Shown here in pieces: positions 7,568 through 16,123 of a stretch of DNA of 64,000 bases. The notes below the pieces were generated by a model. The model saw only the letters and a program-made list of their open reading frames with translations, made no database searches and was not told the DNA's origin. The position numbers and the translations under genes are program-made. This stretch comes from Lentzea sp. NBRC 102530 (GTDB lineage: Bacteria; Actinomycetota; Actinomycetes; Mycobacteriales; Pseudonocardiaceae), in the NCBI RefSeq assembly GCF_030269365.1, contig NZ_BSTF01000016.1:124001-188000 (forward strand), given 5' to 3'. How positions within the stretch are numbered: position 1 is the stretch's first letter; every line of letters starts with the position of its first letter.

Positions 7568-8393
7568 GCGCGTTGCGGTACACGTGCCACGCGATGACCA
7601 GGTCCTGCAACGGCAACCCGGCCGGGCTGTACACCGTGACCTCTTCCGCGCAGGCCCGCCCGGGGTGCTCCCCGCGCAGCACCGCGCCGATCGTCGTGTC
7701 GGCGCGAACGTGGGCGAGGGAGGGCTCGTCGACCACGACCAGCGCGCGTTCCAGCAGTTCGGGCCCGAGTTCGGCCTTGCCCGGTTCGTCGGCGCCGAGG
7801 CTCGTGACGTGCGTGCCGGGCGGCACCGACCGCAGCACCGGCTCCCGCGCCCACGTCGCCATCAGCACGATCTCACCCTCAGGACCGGGCGGGATCCCGA
7901 GCCCGGCGGCCCACGTCGAAAACTCCGCGGCGACCGCGGGATCGACGTCCCGCACGCACACGGACTCCACCGGCCGCAACGCCGCGAGCGCCTCCAGTTG
8001 CGCCCGCCCCTGCACCCCGGCGCCGATCACCGTCACGGTCCGCGCCTCCGGCCGCGCCAGCAGATGCGCGCCCAACGCGCCACCCAGCCCGGTCCGCACC
8101 GCGGTCAGCCCAGGGCTGTCGATCAACGCCAGCAGGTCGCCCGACAGGTCGTGCAGGCAGATCACCCCGGTGATGGCGGGGGACCGCGAGGGGTTCTTGG
8201 CGTGCACCTTCACCGTGTACGCCGGAATCCCCGGCGCCGTCCCCGGCATCAGCACCATCGCCGTCACGTCCGGCGTCACGGCCGCCCGCACGCGCTGGCC
8301 CGGCTCCGCGCCCACCCGCAACGCCTCGGTGAGCTCCGCCGCGAGCCGGGGCAGGTCGATCTCCAGATCGCCCGCCCCGAGCACCAACGGCAT
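7560..8393 (-). CDS. Ornithine cyclodeaminase / mu-crystallin family protein
   Basis: The 277-residue product has KNPSRSPAITG and GLTAVRTGLGGALGAHLLARP, followed by the Rossmann motif VTVIGAGVQGRAQLEAL, as in ornithine cyclodeaminase, alanine dehydrogenase (archaeal) and ketimine reductases. It is shorter than typical members (about 320) and appears trimmed at the N-terminus. Its ATG overlaps the stop of the CNNM gene (TGATG), so it is translationally coupled to a gene with no obvious metabolic link. It converges on the cupin gene. NAD-dependent imine reduction or amino acid deamination is likely, but the substrate is unknown. Confidence 0.8.
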   Translation of the reverse strand: MPLVLGAGDLEIDLPRLAAELTEALRVGAEPGQRVRAAVTPDVTAMVLMPGTAPGIPAYTVKVHAKNPSRSPAITGVICLHDLSGDLLALIDSPGLTAVRTGLGGALGAHLLARPEARTVTVIGAGVQGRAQLEALAALRPVESVCVRDVDPAVAAEFSTWAAGLGIPPGPEGEIVLMATWAREPVLRSVPPGTHVTSLGADEPGKAELGPELLERALVVVDEPSLAHVRADTTIGAVLRGEHPGRACAEEVTVYSPAGLPLQDLVIAWHVYRNALS

Positions 8394-9418
8394 CAGACCC
8401 AGCGCACGTGGGTGCCGTCCCGGACGGTGCCCACGTACTCCTCCACCAGGTCCTCCAACGCCACGACACCGAGCACCGCGCCGTCGGACGACACCGCGCG
8501 CGCGAGGTGCGACTGAGCCCGGCGCAACGCGGCCAGCGCCTCGTCCAGCCGGGCGTCCGCCGGCACCTCCGGCAGCCCGCGCACCCGGTCGCGCGGCACC
8601 GAGGTCGCCGCGCCTTCGAGGTCCAGCACGTCCTTGACGTGCAGGTACCCGATCAGTCCCGAGTCGGCCAGCACGGGGAAGCGGGAGAACCCGGTCGCCG
8701 CGACGGCGGCCTCGATCTCGCCCACCGTCGGCGTCGAGGACACCGTTGTCAGCCGGTCGAGCGGCACCAGCACGTCGGCCACCGTGCGTTCGGCCGACGA
8801 CAGCGTCTGCGCCAGCCGCCGGTGTTCCGAGTCCTCCAGCAGGCCCTCCGAGCGGGACTGCCCGATCAGCAACGCGAGCTCGTCCGGCGTGTAGGCCGAC
8901 TCCAGCTCGTCCACGGGCTCCACGCCGAACCGCCGCAGCACCCACCGGCCCACGGCGGTGAACATCGCCAGCACCGGGGCGATCATCCGCGAGAACCCGT
9001 AGTGCACGGGGACCAGCCACACCGCCGCCCGTTCGGGACCGGCGATGGCCAGGTTCTTCGGCACCATCTCGCCCAGGATCGTGTGCAGCGCGACCACGAT
9101 GACCAACGCCACCGCGAACGCCACCCCGTGCACCACGGCCAACGGCAGGCCAACGGCACGGAGGGGCCCCTCCAGCACCGAAGCCAGCGCGGGTTCGGCG
9201 ATGGCACCGAGGCCCAGCGAGCACAGCGTGATGCCCAGCTGGGCTCCCGCGATCAGCAACGGCAGCTGCTGCGACGCCTTGATCGCCGTGCGGGCGCGGG
9301 AAGAACCCCTGTCCGCCAACGCTTCCAGCCGGTCCCGGCGCGCGGTGATCACCGCGAACTCGGCACCGACGAAGAACGCGTTGCCCGCCAGCAGGAACGC
9401 GATGACGAGGAAGTTCAC
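8393..9418 (-). CDS. CNNM/CBS-domain membrane protein (short 'hemolysin' family)
   Basis: The 341-residue product has an N-terminal CNNM (DUF21) transmembrane domain with about four membrane segments, including GAQLGITLCSLGLGAIAEPA and the signature GEMVPKNLAIAGPE. A pair of CBS domains follows, but the C-terminal CorC_HlyC domain present in its upstream paralogue is missing. CNNM proteins are implicated in magnesium or other divalent cation efflux. It overlaps its larger paralogue by 4 bp and is coupled to the downstream cyclodeaminase-like gene. Confidence 0.85.
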   Translation of the reverse strand: MNFLVIAFLLAGNAFFVGAEFAVITARRDRLEALADRGSSRARTAIKASQQLPLLIAGAQLGITLCSLGLGAIAEPALASVLEGPLRAVGLPLAVVHGVAFAVALVIVVALHTILGEMVPKNLAIAGPERAAVWLVPVHYGFSRMIAPVLAMFTAVGRWVLRRFGVEPVDELESAYTPDELALLIGQSRSEGLLEDSEHRRLAQTLSSAERTVADVLVPLDRLTTVSSTPTVGEIEAAVAATGFSRFPVLADSGLIGYLHVKDVLDLEGAATSVPRDRVRGLPEVPADARLDEALAALRRAQSHLARAVSSDGAVLGVVALEDLVEEYVGTVRDGTHVRWV

Positions 9419-10722
9419 GACGACACCACCCGCAGCTCGGCCACGCGGTGCTTGTCCATCCGCATGACGGTGACCCTCCAGCCGTCGACGCGGATCTCGT
9501 CACCGACGTCGGGGATCCGGCCGAGCCGCGCCAGCACCAGGCCGGCCAGCGTCTCGTAGTCGCCCTCGGGCATCTGGAACCCGGTCGCGTCGGCCACCTC
9601 GTCGTCGCGCAGCAGCCCGGACACGATCCAGCTGTCCTTGCCGAGCGAACGCACCGGCGCCGCCTCACCGCGGTCGTGCTCGTCGCGCACGTCGCCGACG
9701 ATCTCCTCGACCACGTCCTCGAGCGTCACCAGCCCGGCCGTGCCGCCGTACTCGTCCACGACCAGCGCGGACTGCAGCCCGGAGGCGCGCAGCCGGTCCA
9801 GCAGCGCGTCGCCCTCCAGCGTCTCCGGCACCGAGTACACCGGCCGGGTCACCGCCGACAGGGGAGTGGACCCGCGCAGCGCGGCCGGCACCGCGAACGC
9901 CTGCTTGACGTGCACGATGCCGCTCACCTCGTCCAGCGACCCGTTGTGCACCGGGAACCGCGAGAACCCGGTGTCACGGGCCTTGCGCACCAGGTCGGCG
10001 ACGGTGGCGTCGGCCCGCAGCGCCTCGACCCGCACGCGCGGCGTCATCAGCTCGCCCGCCGTTCTGTCGCCGAAGCGCAGCGACCGGTCGAGCAGCACCG
10101 CGGTGCTCTCGTCCAGCGTGCCGTGCTCGGCCGACGTGCGGACCAGCGCGCCCAGTTCCTCCGGTGACCGCGCGGACGCCAGCTCCTCGACCGGTTCGAC
10201 GCCGAAGCGCCGCACCAGCCAGTTCGCGGAGTTGTTCATCGCGGTGATCAGCCAGCGGAACACCGTCGAGAACGCCGCCTGCAACCCGACCACGCCGCGC
10301 GCGGTCTCCAGCGGCTTCGCGATCGCCAGGTTCTTGGGCACGAGCTCGCCGAACACCATCGACAACGCCGTGGCGATGGCCAGTGCCAACGCGAGCGACA
10401 GCCCGTTCGCGACCGTGTCCGGCACGCCGACCAGGGTCAGTCCGGGCTCGATCAGCTCGGCGATCGCGGGCTCCGCGATGTAACCGGTGATCAGCGTGGT
10501 CAGGGTGATGGCGAGCTGGGCGCCGGAGAGCTGGAACGACAGTGTGCGGTGCGCGCGGTCGATGGTGTGCGCCTTCGCGTCACCGACCTCGGCGACGTGC
10601 CGCTCGACCGTGCTGCGTTCCAGCGCGGTCAGCGAGAACTCCGCCGCCACCGCGATGAAGGTGCCGGCTGTCAGCGCGACGACGGCGAGCAGTCCGAGCA
10701 CGCTCAGAAGGATGCCGGTCAC
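9415..10722 (-). CDS. CNNM/CBS/CorC_HlyC-domain membrane protein ('hemolysin' family)
   Basis: The 435-residue product has the full architecture: CNNM membrane domain (GAQLAITLTTLITGYIAEPA, GELVPKNLAIAKPLE), CBS pair containing DEYGGTAGLVTLEDVVEEIV, and a C-terminal CorC_HlyC domain (MPEGDYETLAGLVLARLGRI). GTG 10722 follows GGAG at 8-nt spacing. It is a tandem paralogue of the next gene, and the pair probably forms a heteromeric ion transporter or regulator. The name hemolysin is historical and does not imply toxin activity. Confidence 0.88.
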   Translation of the reverse strand: MTGILLSVLGLLAVVALTAGTFIAVAAEFSLTALERSTVERHVAEVGDAKAHTIDRAHRTLSFQLSGAQLAITLTTLITGYIAEPAIAELIEPGLTLVGVPDTVANGLSLALALAIATALSMVFGELVPKNLAIAKPLETARGVVGLQAAFSTVFRWLITAMNNSANWLVRRFGVEPVEELASARSPEELGALVRTSAEHGTLDESTAVLLDRSLRFGDRTAGELMTPRVRVEALRADATVADLVRKARDTGFSRFPVHNGSLDEVSGIVHVKQAFAVPAALRGSTPLSAVTRPVYSVPETLEGDALLDRLRASGLQSALVVDEYGGTAGLVTLEDVVEEIVGDVRDEHDRGEAAPVRSLGKDSWIVSGLLRDDEVADATGFQMPEGDYETLAGLVLARLGRIPDVGDEIRVDGWRVTVMRMDKHRVAELRVVSS

Positions 10723-10832
10723 CTATGCGCTCCAGCAGAACAGGCGACCGGGCGTATATGCCAGTCAGGGCCAGACCCCATGGGGACGGCTCAACTCCTC
10801 ATGACTAAAAGAACGTGAATAGCCAGACGAGT

Positions 10833-11849
10833 CTAATTGTGGGCAGTCGAGGCCCGGAGCACCACCTCACCCGCCACTCGGACGGTGCGGGCCTCGTCAC
10901 CCCCGCCGTCGAGCACGAGACCTGCGGCGATCTCGCCCATCTCCTCCAGCGGAAGGCGCACGGTGGACAGAGCGGGCACGGTGTCGCGCAACGTCGGGAT
11001 GTCGTCGAACCCGGCGATCGACATGTCGTCCGGAATCCGCACACCCCGCTCGCGCAGCGCCGCCATCGCGCCCATCGCCATGACGTCGGTCACGGCGAAC
11101 ACGCAGGTGGCGCGGGACTTCGAGGCCAGCAGCTCCATCGCGGCCTCGTAGCCGCCGTCGCGGGTGAAGGCGCCGTTGACCACCACCGGCGGGGCGATGC
11201 CGGCGTCGTTCAGGCCCGCCTTGAACCCGGCCAGCCGGTCGCGGGCCACCACGAGTTCCGAAGGACCACCCAATACGGCGAACTTCTTGTGACCGAGCTC
11301 GGTGAGGGCGCGGGCCAGCGCCCGGCCACCCGCCCGGTTGCCGGGCACGACCGTGTCGGTGCCGAGCTTCGCCTGCGAGACGCACGCGACCCGGCCGCCC
11401 TGCTCGGTGAACGCGTCGATCTCCGCCGCGAGCCGCGACTGGGCCGCGCGGTCCGTGGTCCGCGACCCCGCCAGCACCACCGCGCGCGCCCGATGCGCAC
11501 GCAGAGTGGACAGCAGCTCCGCCTCACGTTCCGGGCGACGCCCCGTCGTGCCGAGGACGACGACGAGCCCCGCCTCCTCGGCCACCCGCGTCACCCCCGC
11601 CGCGATGCAGGAGAAGTACGGGTCGGTGATGTCGTGGACCACCAGCCCCACCAGGGAACTGGAGTTGCGGGCCAGCGCCTGCGCCGAGGCGTTCGGCACG
11701 TAGCCGAGCTCCTCCGCGGTGCGCAGGACGCGATCGCTCAGGTCCCCGCTCACCTGTCGCGTGCTGCCGTTGAGCACGCGGGAAGCCGTCGCCAACGACA
11801 CACCCGCCTGCTTCGCCACCTCGGCGAGCGTCACCTGTCGGGCGGACAC
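10833..11849 (-). CDS. LacI-family transcriptional regulator
   Basis: The 338-residue regulator has an N-terminal LacI helix-turn-helix with hinge (TLAEVAKQAGVSLATASRVL, then QALARNSS) and a periplasmic-binding-protein-like core (VVHDITDPYFSCIAAGV; DVMAMGAMAALRERGVRIP; AGFDDIPTLRDTVPALSTVR). GTG 11849 follows GGAGG at 5-nt spacing and is preferred over a TTG at 11864. It is divergent from the Gfo/Idh/MocA operon. A perfect 14-bp palindrome sits upstream of that operon, so local repression relieved by a sugar or sugar derivative is likely. Confidence 0.9.
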   Translation of the reverse strand: MSARQVTLAEVAKQAGVSLATASRVLNGSTRQVSGDLSDRVLRTAEELGYVPNASAQALARNSSSLVGLVVHDITDPYFSCIAAGVTRVAEEAGLVVVLGTTGRRPEREAELLSTLRAHRARAVVLAGSRTTDRAAQSRLAAEIDAFTEQGGRVACVSQAKLGTDTVVPGNRAGGRALARALTELGHKKFAVLGGPSELVVARDRLAGFKAGLNDAGIAPPVVVNGAFTRDGGYEAAMELLASKSRATCVFAVTDVMAMGAMAALRERGVRIPDDMSIAGFDDIPTLRDTVPALSTVRLPLEEMGEIAAGLVLDGGGDEARTVRVAGEVVLRASTAHN

Positions 11850-11934
11850 GACCACCTCCGTCAACGTGCATGTGAGCGCTGAGACTAACTCGCGAGGAGG
11901 TTGACGTCCGTGAAGCGCCGCGATTAGCGTGGCG

Positions 11935-11948
11935 GGAAAGCGCTTTCC
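11935..11948. promoter_or_regulatory. LacI-family operator
   Basis: GGAAAGCGCTTTCC is a perfect 14-bp palindrome with the central CG typical of LacI-family operators. It lies 24 bp upstream of the Gfo/Idh/MocA start and about 85 bp from the LacI start. A second, 12-of-14 copy lies at 13840-13853 inside the operon. Confidence 0.78.
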
Positions 11949-11971
11949 AGCGCTGCTACCAGGGAGGTGCG

Positions 11972-13114
11972 ATGGCGGTCAGGACCATTGGCGTGGCGGT
12001 CAACGGCGTCACGGGGCGGATGGGGTACCGCCAGCATCTGGTCCGCTCGCTGCTGCCGTTGCGCGACGAGGGCGTGCGGTTGCAGGACGGGACGCTGCTC
12101 AAGGTGGAACCGGTCCTGGTGGGCCGCAACGCCGACAAGCTCAAGGAGATCGCCGAGCGGCACGACCTCGCGCGCTGGACGACGGACCTCGACTCGGCGC
12201 TCGCCGACCCGTCCGTCGAGATCTACTTCGACTCGCAGGTCACCTCGAAGCACGTCGAGTCGATCACGAAGGCCCTGGAGGCCGGCAAGCACGTCTACAC
12301 CGAGAAGCCGGTTTCGGAAACGGTCGGCCAGGCCGTCGAGCTCGCCCGCCTGGCCGACGAGCGCGGCCTGAAGCACGGCGTGGTGGCGGACAAGCTGTAC
12401 CTGCCGGGCATCCGCAAGCTCAAGCGGCTGATCGACGGCGGCTTCTTCGGCCGGATCCTGAGCGTGCGCGGCGAGTTCGGCTACTGGGTCTTCGAGGGCG
12501 ACTGGCAGCCCGCGCAGCGCCCGAGCTGGAACTACCGGGCCGAGGACGGCGGCGGCATCGTCTCGGACATGTTCTGCCACTGGAGCTACCTGCTGCACGA
12601 CCTGTTCGGGCGGGTGGAGGCGGTGACCGCGAAGGCCGTCACGCACGTCCCCACGCGCTGGGACGAGCAGAACAACCCCTACGACGCCACCGCGGACGAC
12701 TCGGCGTACGGCATCTTCGAGATCGAGAACGGCGTCATCGCGCAGATCAACTCGTCCTGGTGCGTGCGCGTCCGCCGCGACGAGCTGGTCGAGTTCCAAG
12801 TGGACGGCACGGACGGGAGTGCGGTCGCGGGGCTGCGGGAGTGCTTCGTGCAGCCCCGCGCGGTGACGCCGAAACCGGTGTGGAACCCGGATCTCCCGGT
12901 CACGCACCCGTTCCGCGACCAGTGGCAGCAGGTGCCGGACAACGAGGAGTTCGACAACGGCTTCAAGGTGCAGTGGGCGGAGTTCCTGCGCCACGTGTAC
13001 GAGGACGCGCCGTTCCCGCACGACTTCCGCGCGGGCGCACGGGGTGTGGCGCTGGCCGCCGCCGGTCTCCAGTCCTCTTCGGAGGGTCGCCGGGTGGAGA
13101 TCGCCGATGTCTAG
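11972..13114 (+). CDS. Gfo/Idh/MocA-family oxidoreductase
   Basis: The 380-residue product has an N-terminal Rossmann region (TIGVAVNGVTGRMGYRQHLV), the family motif AGKHVYTEKPVSET with catalytic Lys-Pro, and a C-terminal alpha/beta domain. It probably oxidises or epimerises a polyol or sugar with NAD(P). ATG 11972 follows GGGAGG. Its last 8 bp overlap the DUF993 gene. As first gene of a LacI-controlled three-gene unit, it likely performs the first dehydrogenation of a sugar or cyclitol. Confidence 0.88.
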   Translation: MAVRTIGVAVNGVTGRMGYRQHLVRSLLPLRDEGVRLQDGTLLKVEPVLVGRNADKLKEIAERHDLARWTTDLDSALADPSVEIYFDSQVTSKHVESITKALEAGKHVYTEKPVSETVGQAVELARLADERGLKHGVVADKLYLPGIRKLKRLIDGGFFGRILSVRGEFGYWVFEGDWQPAQRPSWNYRAEDGGGIVSDMFCHWSYLLHDLFGRVEAVTAKAVTHVPTRWDEQNNPYDATADDSAYGIFEIENGVIAQINSSWCVRVRRDELVEFQVDGTDGSAVAGLRECFVQPRAVTPKPVWNPDLPVTHPFRDQWQQVPDNEEFDNGFKVQWAEFLRHVYEDAPFPHDFRAGARGVALAAAGLQSSSEGRRVEIADV

Positions 13115-14135
13115 CCGGAACGAACGGATCGTGTTCGCCGCGGCACACGTCGTGGCGAAGAACGAGACCACGGTGGACTGGGACGCCACGCTGGCGTTCC
13201 GGCACCACCTCTGGTCGCACGGCCTGGGCGTCGCCGAGGCGATGGACACGGCGCAGCGCGGCATGGGCCTCGACTGGCCGACCGCCGCGGAGCTGATCCG
13301 CCGCAGCGCCGCCGAGAAGACCGGGCGGATCTGCGCGGGCGTCGCCACGGACCACCTCACCGGTGAGCCGAGCCTCGACGACGTGCTGAACGCCTACCTG
13401 GAACAGCTCGACGTCGTCCAGGAAGCGGGCGCCCAGCCCGTGCTCATGTGCTCGCGCCAGCTCGCTGCCGCCGCCCGTGGTCCCGAGGACTACGAGAAGG
13501 TCTACGGCACGGTGCTCGACCGCGTCAGCGAACCGGTGGTCCTGCACTGGCTCGGCACGGCGTTCGACCCGAAGCTGGAGGGCTATTGGGGCGCGGCCGA
13601 GGTTCCCCAGGCCACCCGCAACTTCCTGGAGATCATCCGCTCGCGGCCGGACAAGGTCGACGGCGTCAAGGTCTCGCTGCTCGACGCGGACCACGAGATC
13701 GGCCTGCGCCGGGCGTTGCCCGAGGGCGTCCTCTGCTACACCGGCGACGACTTCAACTACCCGCAGCTGATCGCGGGCGACGACCACGGCCACAGCCACG
13801 CGTTGCTCGGCATCTTCGACCCGATCGCCCCGGTGGCCGCGAAAGCGCTTGCCAAGCTCGCCGAGGGGGACACCGACGAGTTCCACCGCATCATGGCGCC
13901 GACAGTTCCGTTGTCCCGCCATCTGTTCAGCACGCCGACCTATTACTACAAGACCGGCGTGGTGTTCCTGGCCTGGCTCGCCGGTCACCAGGAACGTTTC
14001 CAGCTCCTGGGCGGCCTCGAATCCGCCCGCACGGTCGAACACCTCGCCGAGGCGAAACGACTCGCCGAGATCGCCGGCGTGATCGACCCCGACTTCGCGG
14101 AACGGAGGTGGAGCGCGTGGCTCGCCTCTCGCTGA
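13107..14135 (+). CDS. DUF993 / dihydrodipicolinate synthase-like aldolase
   Basis: The 342-residue protein resembles the DHDPS/N-acetylneuraminate lyase TIM barrel. VDGVKVSLLD carries the Lys expected to form the Schiff base, and LCYTGDDFNYPQLIAGDDHG forms part of the active-site end. The actinobacterial form is known as DUF993. It may cleave a keto-acid product of the upstream dehydrogenase. The ATG at 13107 overlaps the previous stop by 8 bp and the next gene by 19 bp, so all three genes are coupled. A LacI-like sequence with unusual AAA and CTT codons lies inside at 13840-13853. Confidence 0.78.
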   Translation: MSSRNERIVFAAAHVVAKNETTVDWDATLAFRHHLWSHGLGVAEAMDTAQRGMGLDWPTAAELIRRSAAEKTGRICAGVATDHLTGEPSLDDVLNAYLEQLDVVQEAGAQPVLMCSRQLAAAARGPEDYEKVYGTVLDRVSEPVVLHWLGTAFDPKLEGYWGAAEVPQATRNFLEIIRSRPDKVDGVKVSLLDADHEIGLRRALPEGVLCYTGDDFNYPQLIAGDDHGHSHALLGIFDPIAPVAAKALAKLAEGDTDEFHRIMAPTVPLSRHLFSTPTYYYKTGVVFLAWLAGHQERFQLLGGLESARTVEHLAEAKRLAEIAGVIDPDFAERRWSAWLASR

Positions 14136-14923
14136 ACCAGGCCACGATCAAACGCGCGACCGTCGCCGAGGCCGTCGACGGCTGCGCGCGGCACGGCATC
14201 GAGTCGATCGGCCTGTGGCGCGAACCGGTGGCCTACCAGGGCCTGGAACGCAGCGCCAAGATCGTCCGCGACGCCGGGCTGCGGGTCTCGTCGTTGTGCC
14301 GCGGCGGTTTCCTCACGGCCGTGGACAACCGCGAGGCGCTCGACGACAACCGCCGCGCCATCGACGAGGCGGCGGCGCTCGGCACCGACACACTGGTCAT
14401 GGTCGTCGGGGGAGTGGCGGCCGACAAGGACCTCGTCGGCGCACGTCAGCGCGTCGCGGACGCCATCGCGGAACTCGCTCCGTACGCGCGGCAGGCAGGC
14501 GTGATCCTGGCCCTGGAACCGATGCACCCGGTGTTCTGCGCGGACCGCGGCGTGCTGTCGACGCTGGCCCAGGCGCTCGACATCGCCGAACGCCACGAGT
14601 CCGTCGGCGTCGTCGTGGACGCGCTGCACGTGTGGTGGGACCCCGCCGTGGACGAGCAGATCGCGCGGGCGGGTGAGCGCATCGCCTCCTACCAGGTGTG
14701 CGACTGGCTCACGCCGGTGCCCGAGGACGTGTTGCTGGGACGCGGTTATCCCGGTGACGGGGACATCGACCTGGACCGCCTGACGCGCGTGGTCGCGGCG
14801 ACGGGATACGCGCGGGACGTCGAGGTCGAGATCTTCAACGCGGCCGTCTGGGCGGCGGACTTCGACGAGGTGATCGGCCAGGTGTCACGCAGGTACCACG
14901 ACGTTGTGGAACCGGCGCTCTGA
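14117..14923 (+). CDS. Sugar phosphate isomerase/epimerase (xylose isomerase-like TIM barrel)
   Basis: The 268-residue TIM barrel has metal-binding candidates in order: Glu in ALEPMHPVF, Asp and His in VVDALHVWWDP, Gln/Cys/Asp in YQVCDWLTP and Glu in DVEVEIFNA. This fits the AP_endonuc_2/IolE-like superfamily. GTG 14117 follows GGAGG by 8 nt and gives a natural start (MARLSLNQATIKRAT). It is the last gene of the LacI-controlled unit. The trio suggests inositol- or keto-sugar-type conversion, but the substrate cannot be read from sequence. Confidence 0.82.
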   Translation: MARLSLNQATIKRATVAEAVDGCARHGIESIGLWREPVAYQGLERSAKIVRDAGLRVSSLCRGGFLTAVDNREALDDNRRAIDEAAALGTDTLVMVVGGVAADKDLVGARQRVADAIAELAPYARQAGVILALEPMHPVFCADRGVLSTLAQALDIAERHESVGVVVDALHVWWDPAVDEQIARAGERIASYQVCDWLTPVPEDVLLGRGYPGDGDIDLDRLTRVVAATGYARDVEVEIFNAAVWAADFDEVIGQVSRRYHDVVEPAL

Positions 14924-14942
14924 ACCACCGGCGCGGGGAAGC

Positions 14943-14967
14943 CGGTCGTCGACGGCGGCGACGACCG
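14943..14967. terminator. Hairpin at convergent operon ends
   Basis: CGGTCGTCG (14943-14951) and CGACGACCG (14959-14967) form a 9-bp perfect stem with a 7-nt loop, 19 nt after the isomerase stop and before the convergent serine hydrolase stop. No U-tract is present. Confidence 0.55.
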
Positions 14968-15036
14968 ACCCCGGCGTGATGCCTGTATATCCGAAACCAG
15001 GGTCACCGGGTCCGAGTTTCGGCCAAATCCCAGAAA

Positions 15037-16071
15037 TCAGCCGCCGTTGAAGAACCTGTAAACCTTTGCGCGGTGCTTGGGCTTCGTGGTCGTGATCTTG
15101 ATGACCGCGTCGAACAGGGACCGGCCGAGCTCCGCGCGGGCCGCGACGGCCGGGTGCGTGGTGCTGAAGTCCTCGTCGTTGACCGCCTTGTCGCCCGCGA
15201 ACTCGCCCGACGCGAACAGCGAGTAGATCAGAATCGCCCGGTCGTCCGCGCTGAACATGATCCCGGCCTCGTTGCGGCCGTCGGCGAACCAGCCCGCCTT
15301 CGTCGCGACGCGCAGCCGCTCGTTGGTGGTGAGGTTGAGCCGCACGCCGTCGGTGAAGCTCGCCGTCGCGCGCAGGATGTTCAACAGGTACGCGGTGGAC
15401 GCCGCGGACAGCAGCTGGCCGTCGACCAGCTTCTGCAGCAACGTGTGCGTCTCGCGCGCCGTCGTGGTGCCGAGGAAGAACCGGTTCGGGTTCGCGACCG
15501 GGACGACCTGCGTGTGCACGAAACCCTTGGAGCGCAGGATTTCGTTGAGCTCCAACGCCGGCACCACGAGACCGCACAGGCGCACGGCCGTGTTGTCCGA
15601 GACGGTCAGCAGGTTCGCGAGCGCGTGGCCGACCGTCACCTCGCTCGGGTACGCGCCGTCGAGCGCGAAGATGCCGTCGGTGTCCTGGATGACGATCGCG
15701 GACGACACCGTGACCGTCTGGTCGAGCCTGATCAGCCCGCGGTCCACCTTGTCCAGCACGGCCACGGCGACCGCGATCTTGTTGACGCTGTAGGCCTCGA
15801 CCACCACGTCGGCGTTCTCGTCCACGGCGGGCTTGGTGGCGCCGTCCAGGTCGGCGACCGTGATGAGCGACGACCAGGTTCCCCGCGCCTTGCGGGCCTG
15901 TCGCCTGTAGACCTGGGCCACGCGCTTGCGCGACCGGTCAGCCGTCGCCGGGGAACGTTCGATCTCTGCCTCCGCGTCTTCCTGCGCTTGTGCTGCACCG
16001 TTGGAGCCGAGCACGGCCGTCGCGGCCGCGACGGTTCCCAGCCCGAACACGGACCTGCGGTTCAAAGTCAT
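15037..16071 (-). CDS. Tat-exported class A beta-lactamase-like serine hydrolase
   Basis: The 344-residue product has a twin-arginine signal (NRRSVFG at residues 4-10, then a hydrophobic stretch and AQA-QE as probable cleavage site). The mature part carries SVNK (S95-x-x-K98), SDN (158-160) and KAG (258-260, in place of KTG), the three class A beta-lactamase/DD-peptidase motifs. A Glu166 equivalent is not evident: the segment reads ALELN. It may therefore acylate penicillin or peptides without efficient turnover. It is exported folded. It is divergent from the SDR at 16124, with about 50 bp between starts. Confidence 0.8.
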   Translation of the reverse strand: MTLNRRSVFGLGTVAAATAVLGSNGAAQAQEDAEAEIERSPATADRSRKRVAQVYRRQARKARGTWSSLITVADLDGATKPAVDENADVVVEAYSVNKIAVAVAVLDKVDRGLIRLDQTVTVSSAIVIQDTDGIFALDGAYPSEVTVGHALANLLTVSDNTAVRLCGLVVPALELNEILRSKGFVHTQVVPVANPNRFFLGTTTARETHTLLQKLVDGQLLSAASTAYLLNILRATASFTDGVRLNLTTNERLRVATKAGWFADGRNEAGIMFSADDRAILIYSLFASGEFAGDKAVNDEDFSTTHPAVAARAELGRSLFDAVIKITTTKPKHRAKVYRFFNGG

Positions 16072-16123
16072 GGCGCAATCAAAACAGGCGGCACTGACGT
16101 TTCCCTGACTAGGGTTGCCGATC

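Noticed and set aside
8393..10722. Hemolysin/toxin function for the CNNM/CBS pair
   Set aside because: The domains are CNNM, CBS and CorC_HlyC, linked to ion transport; the hemolysin name is historical.
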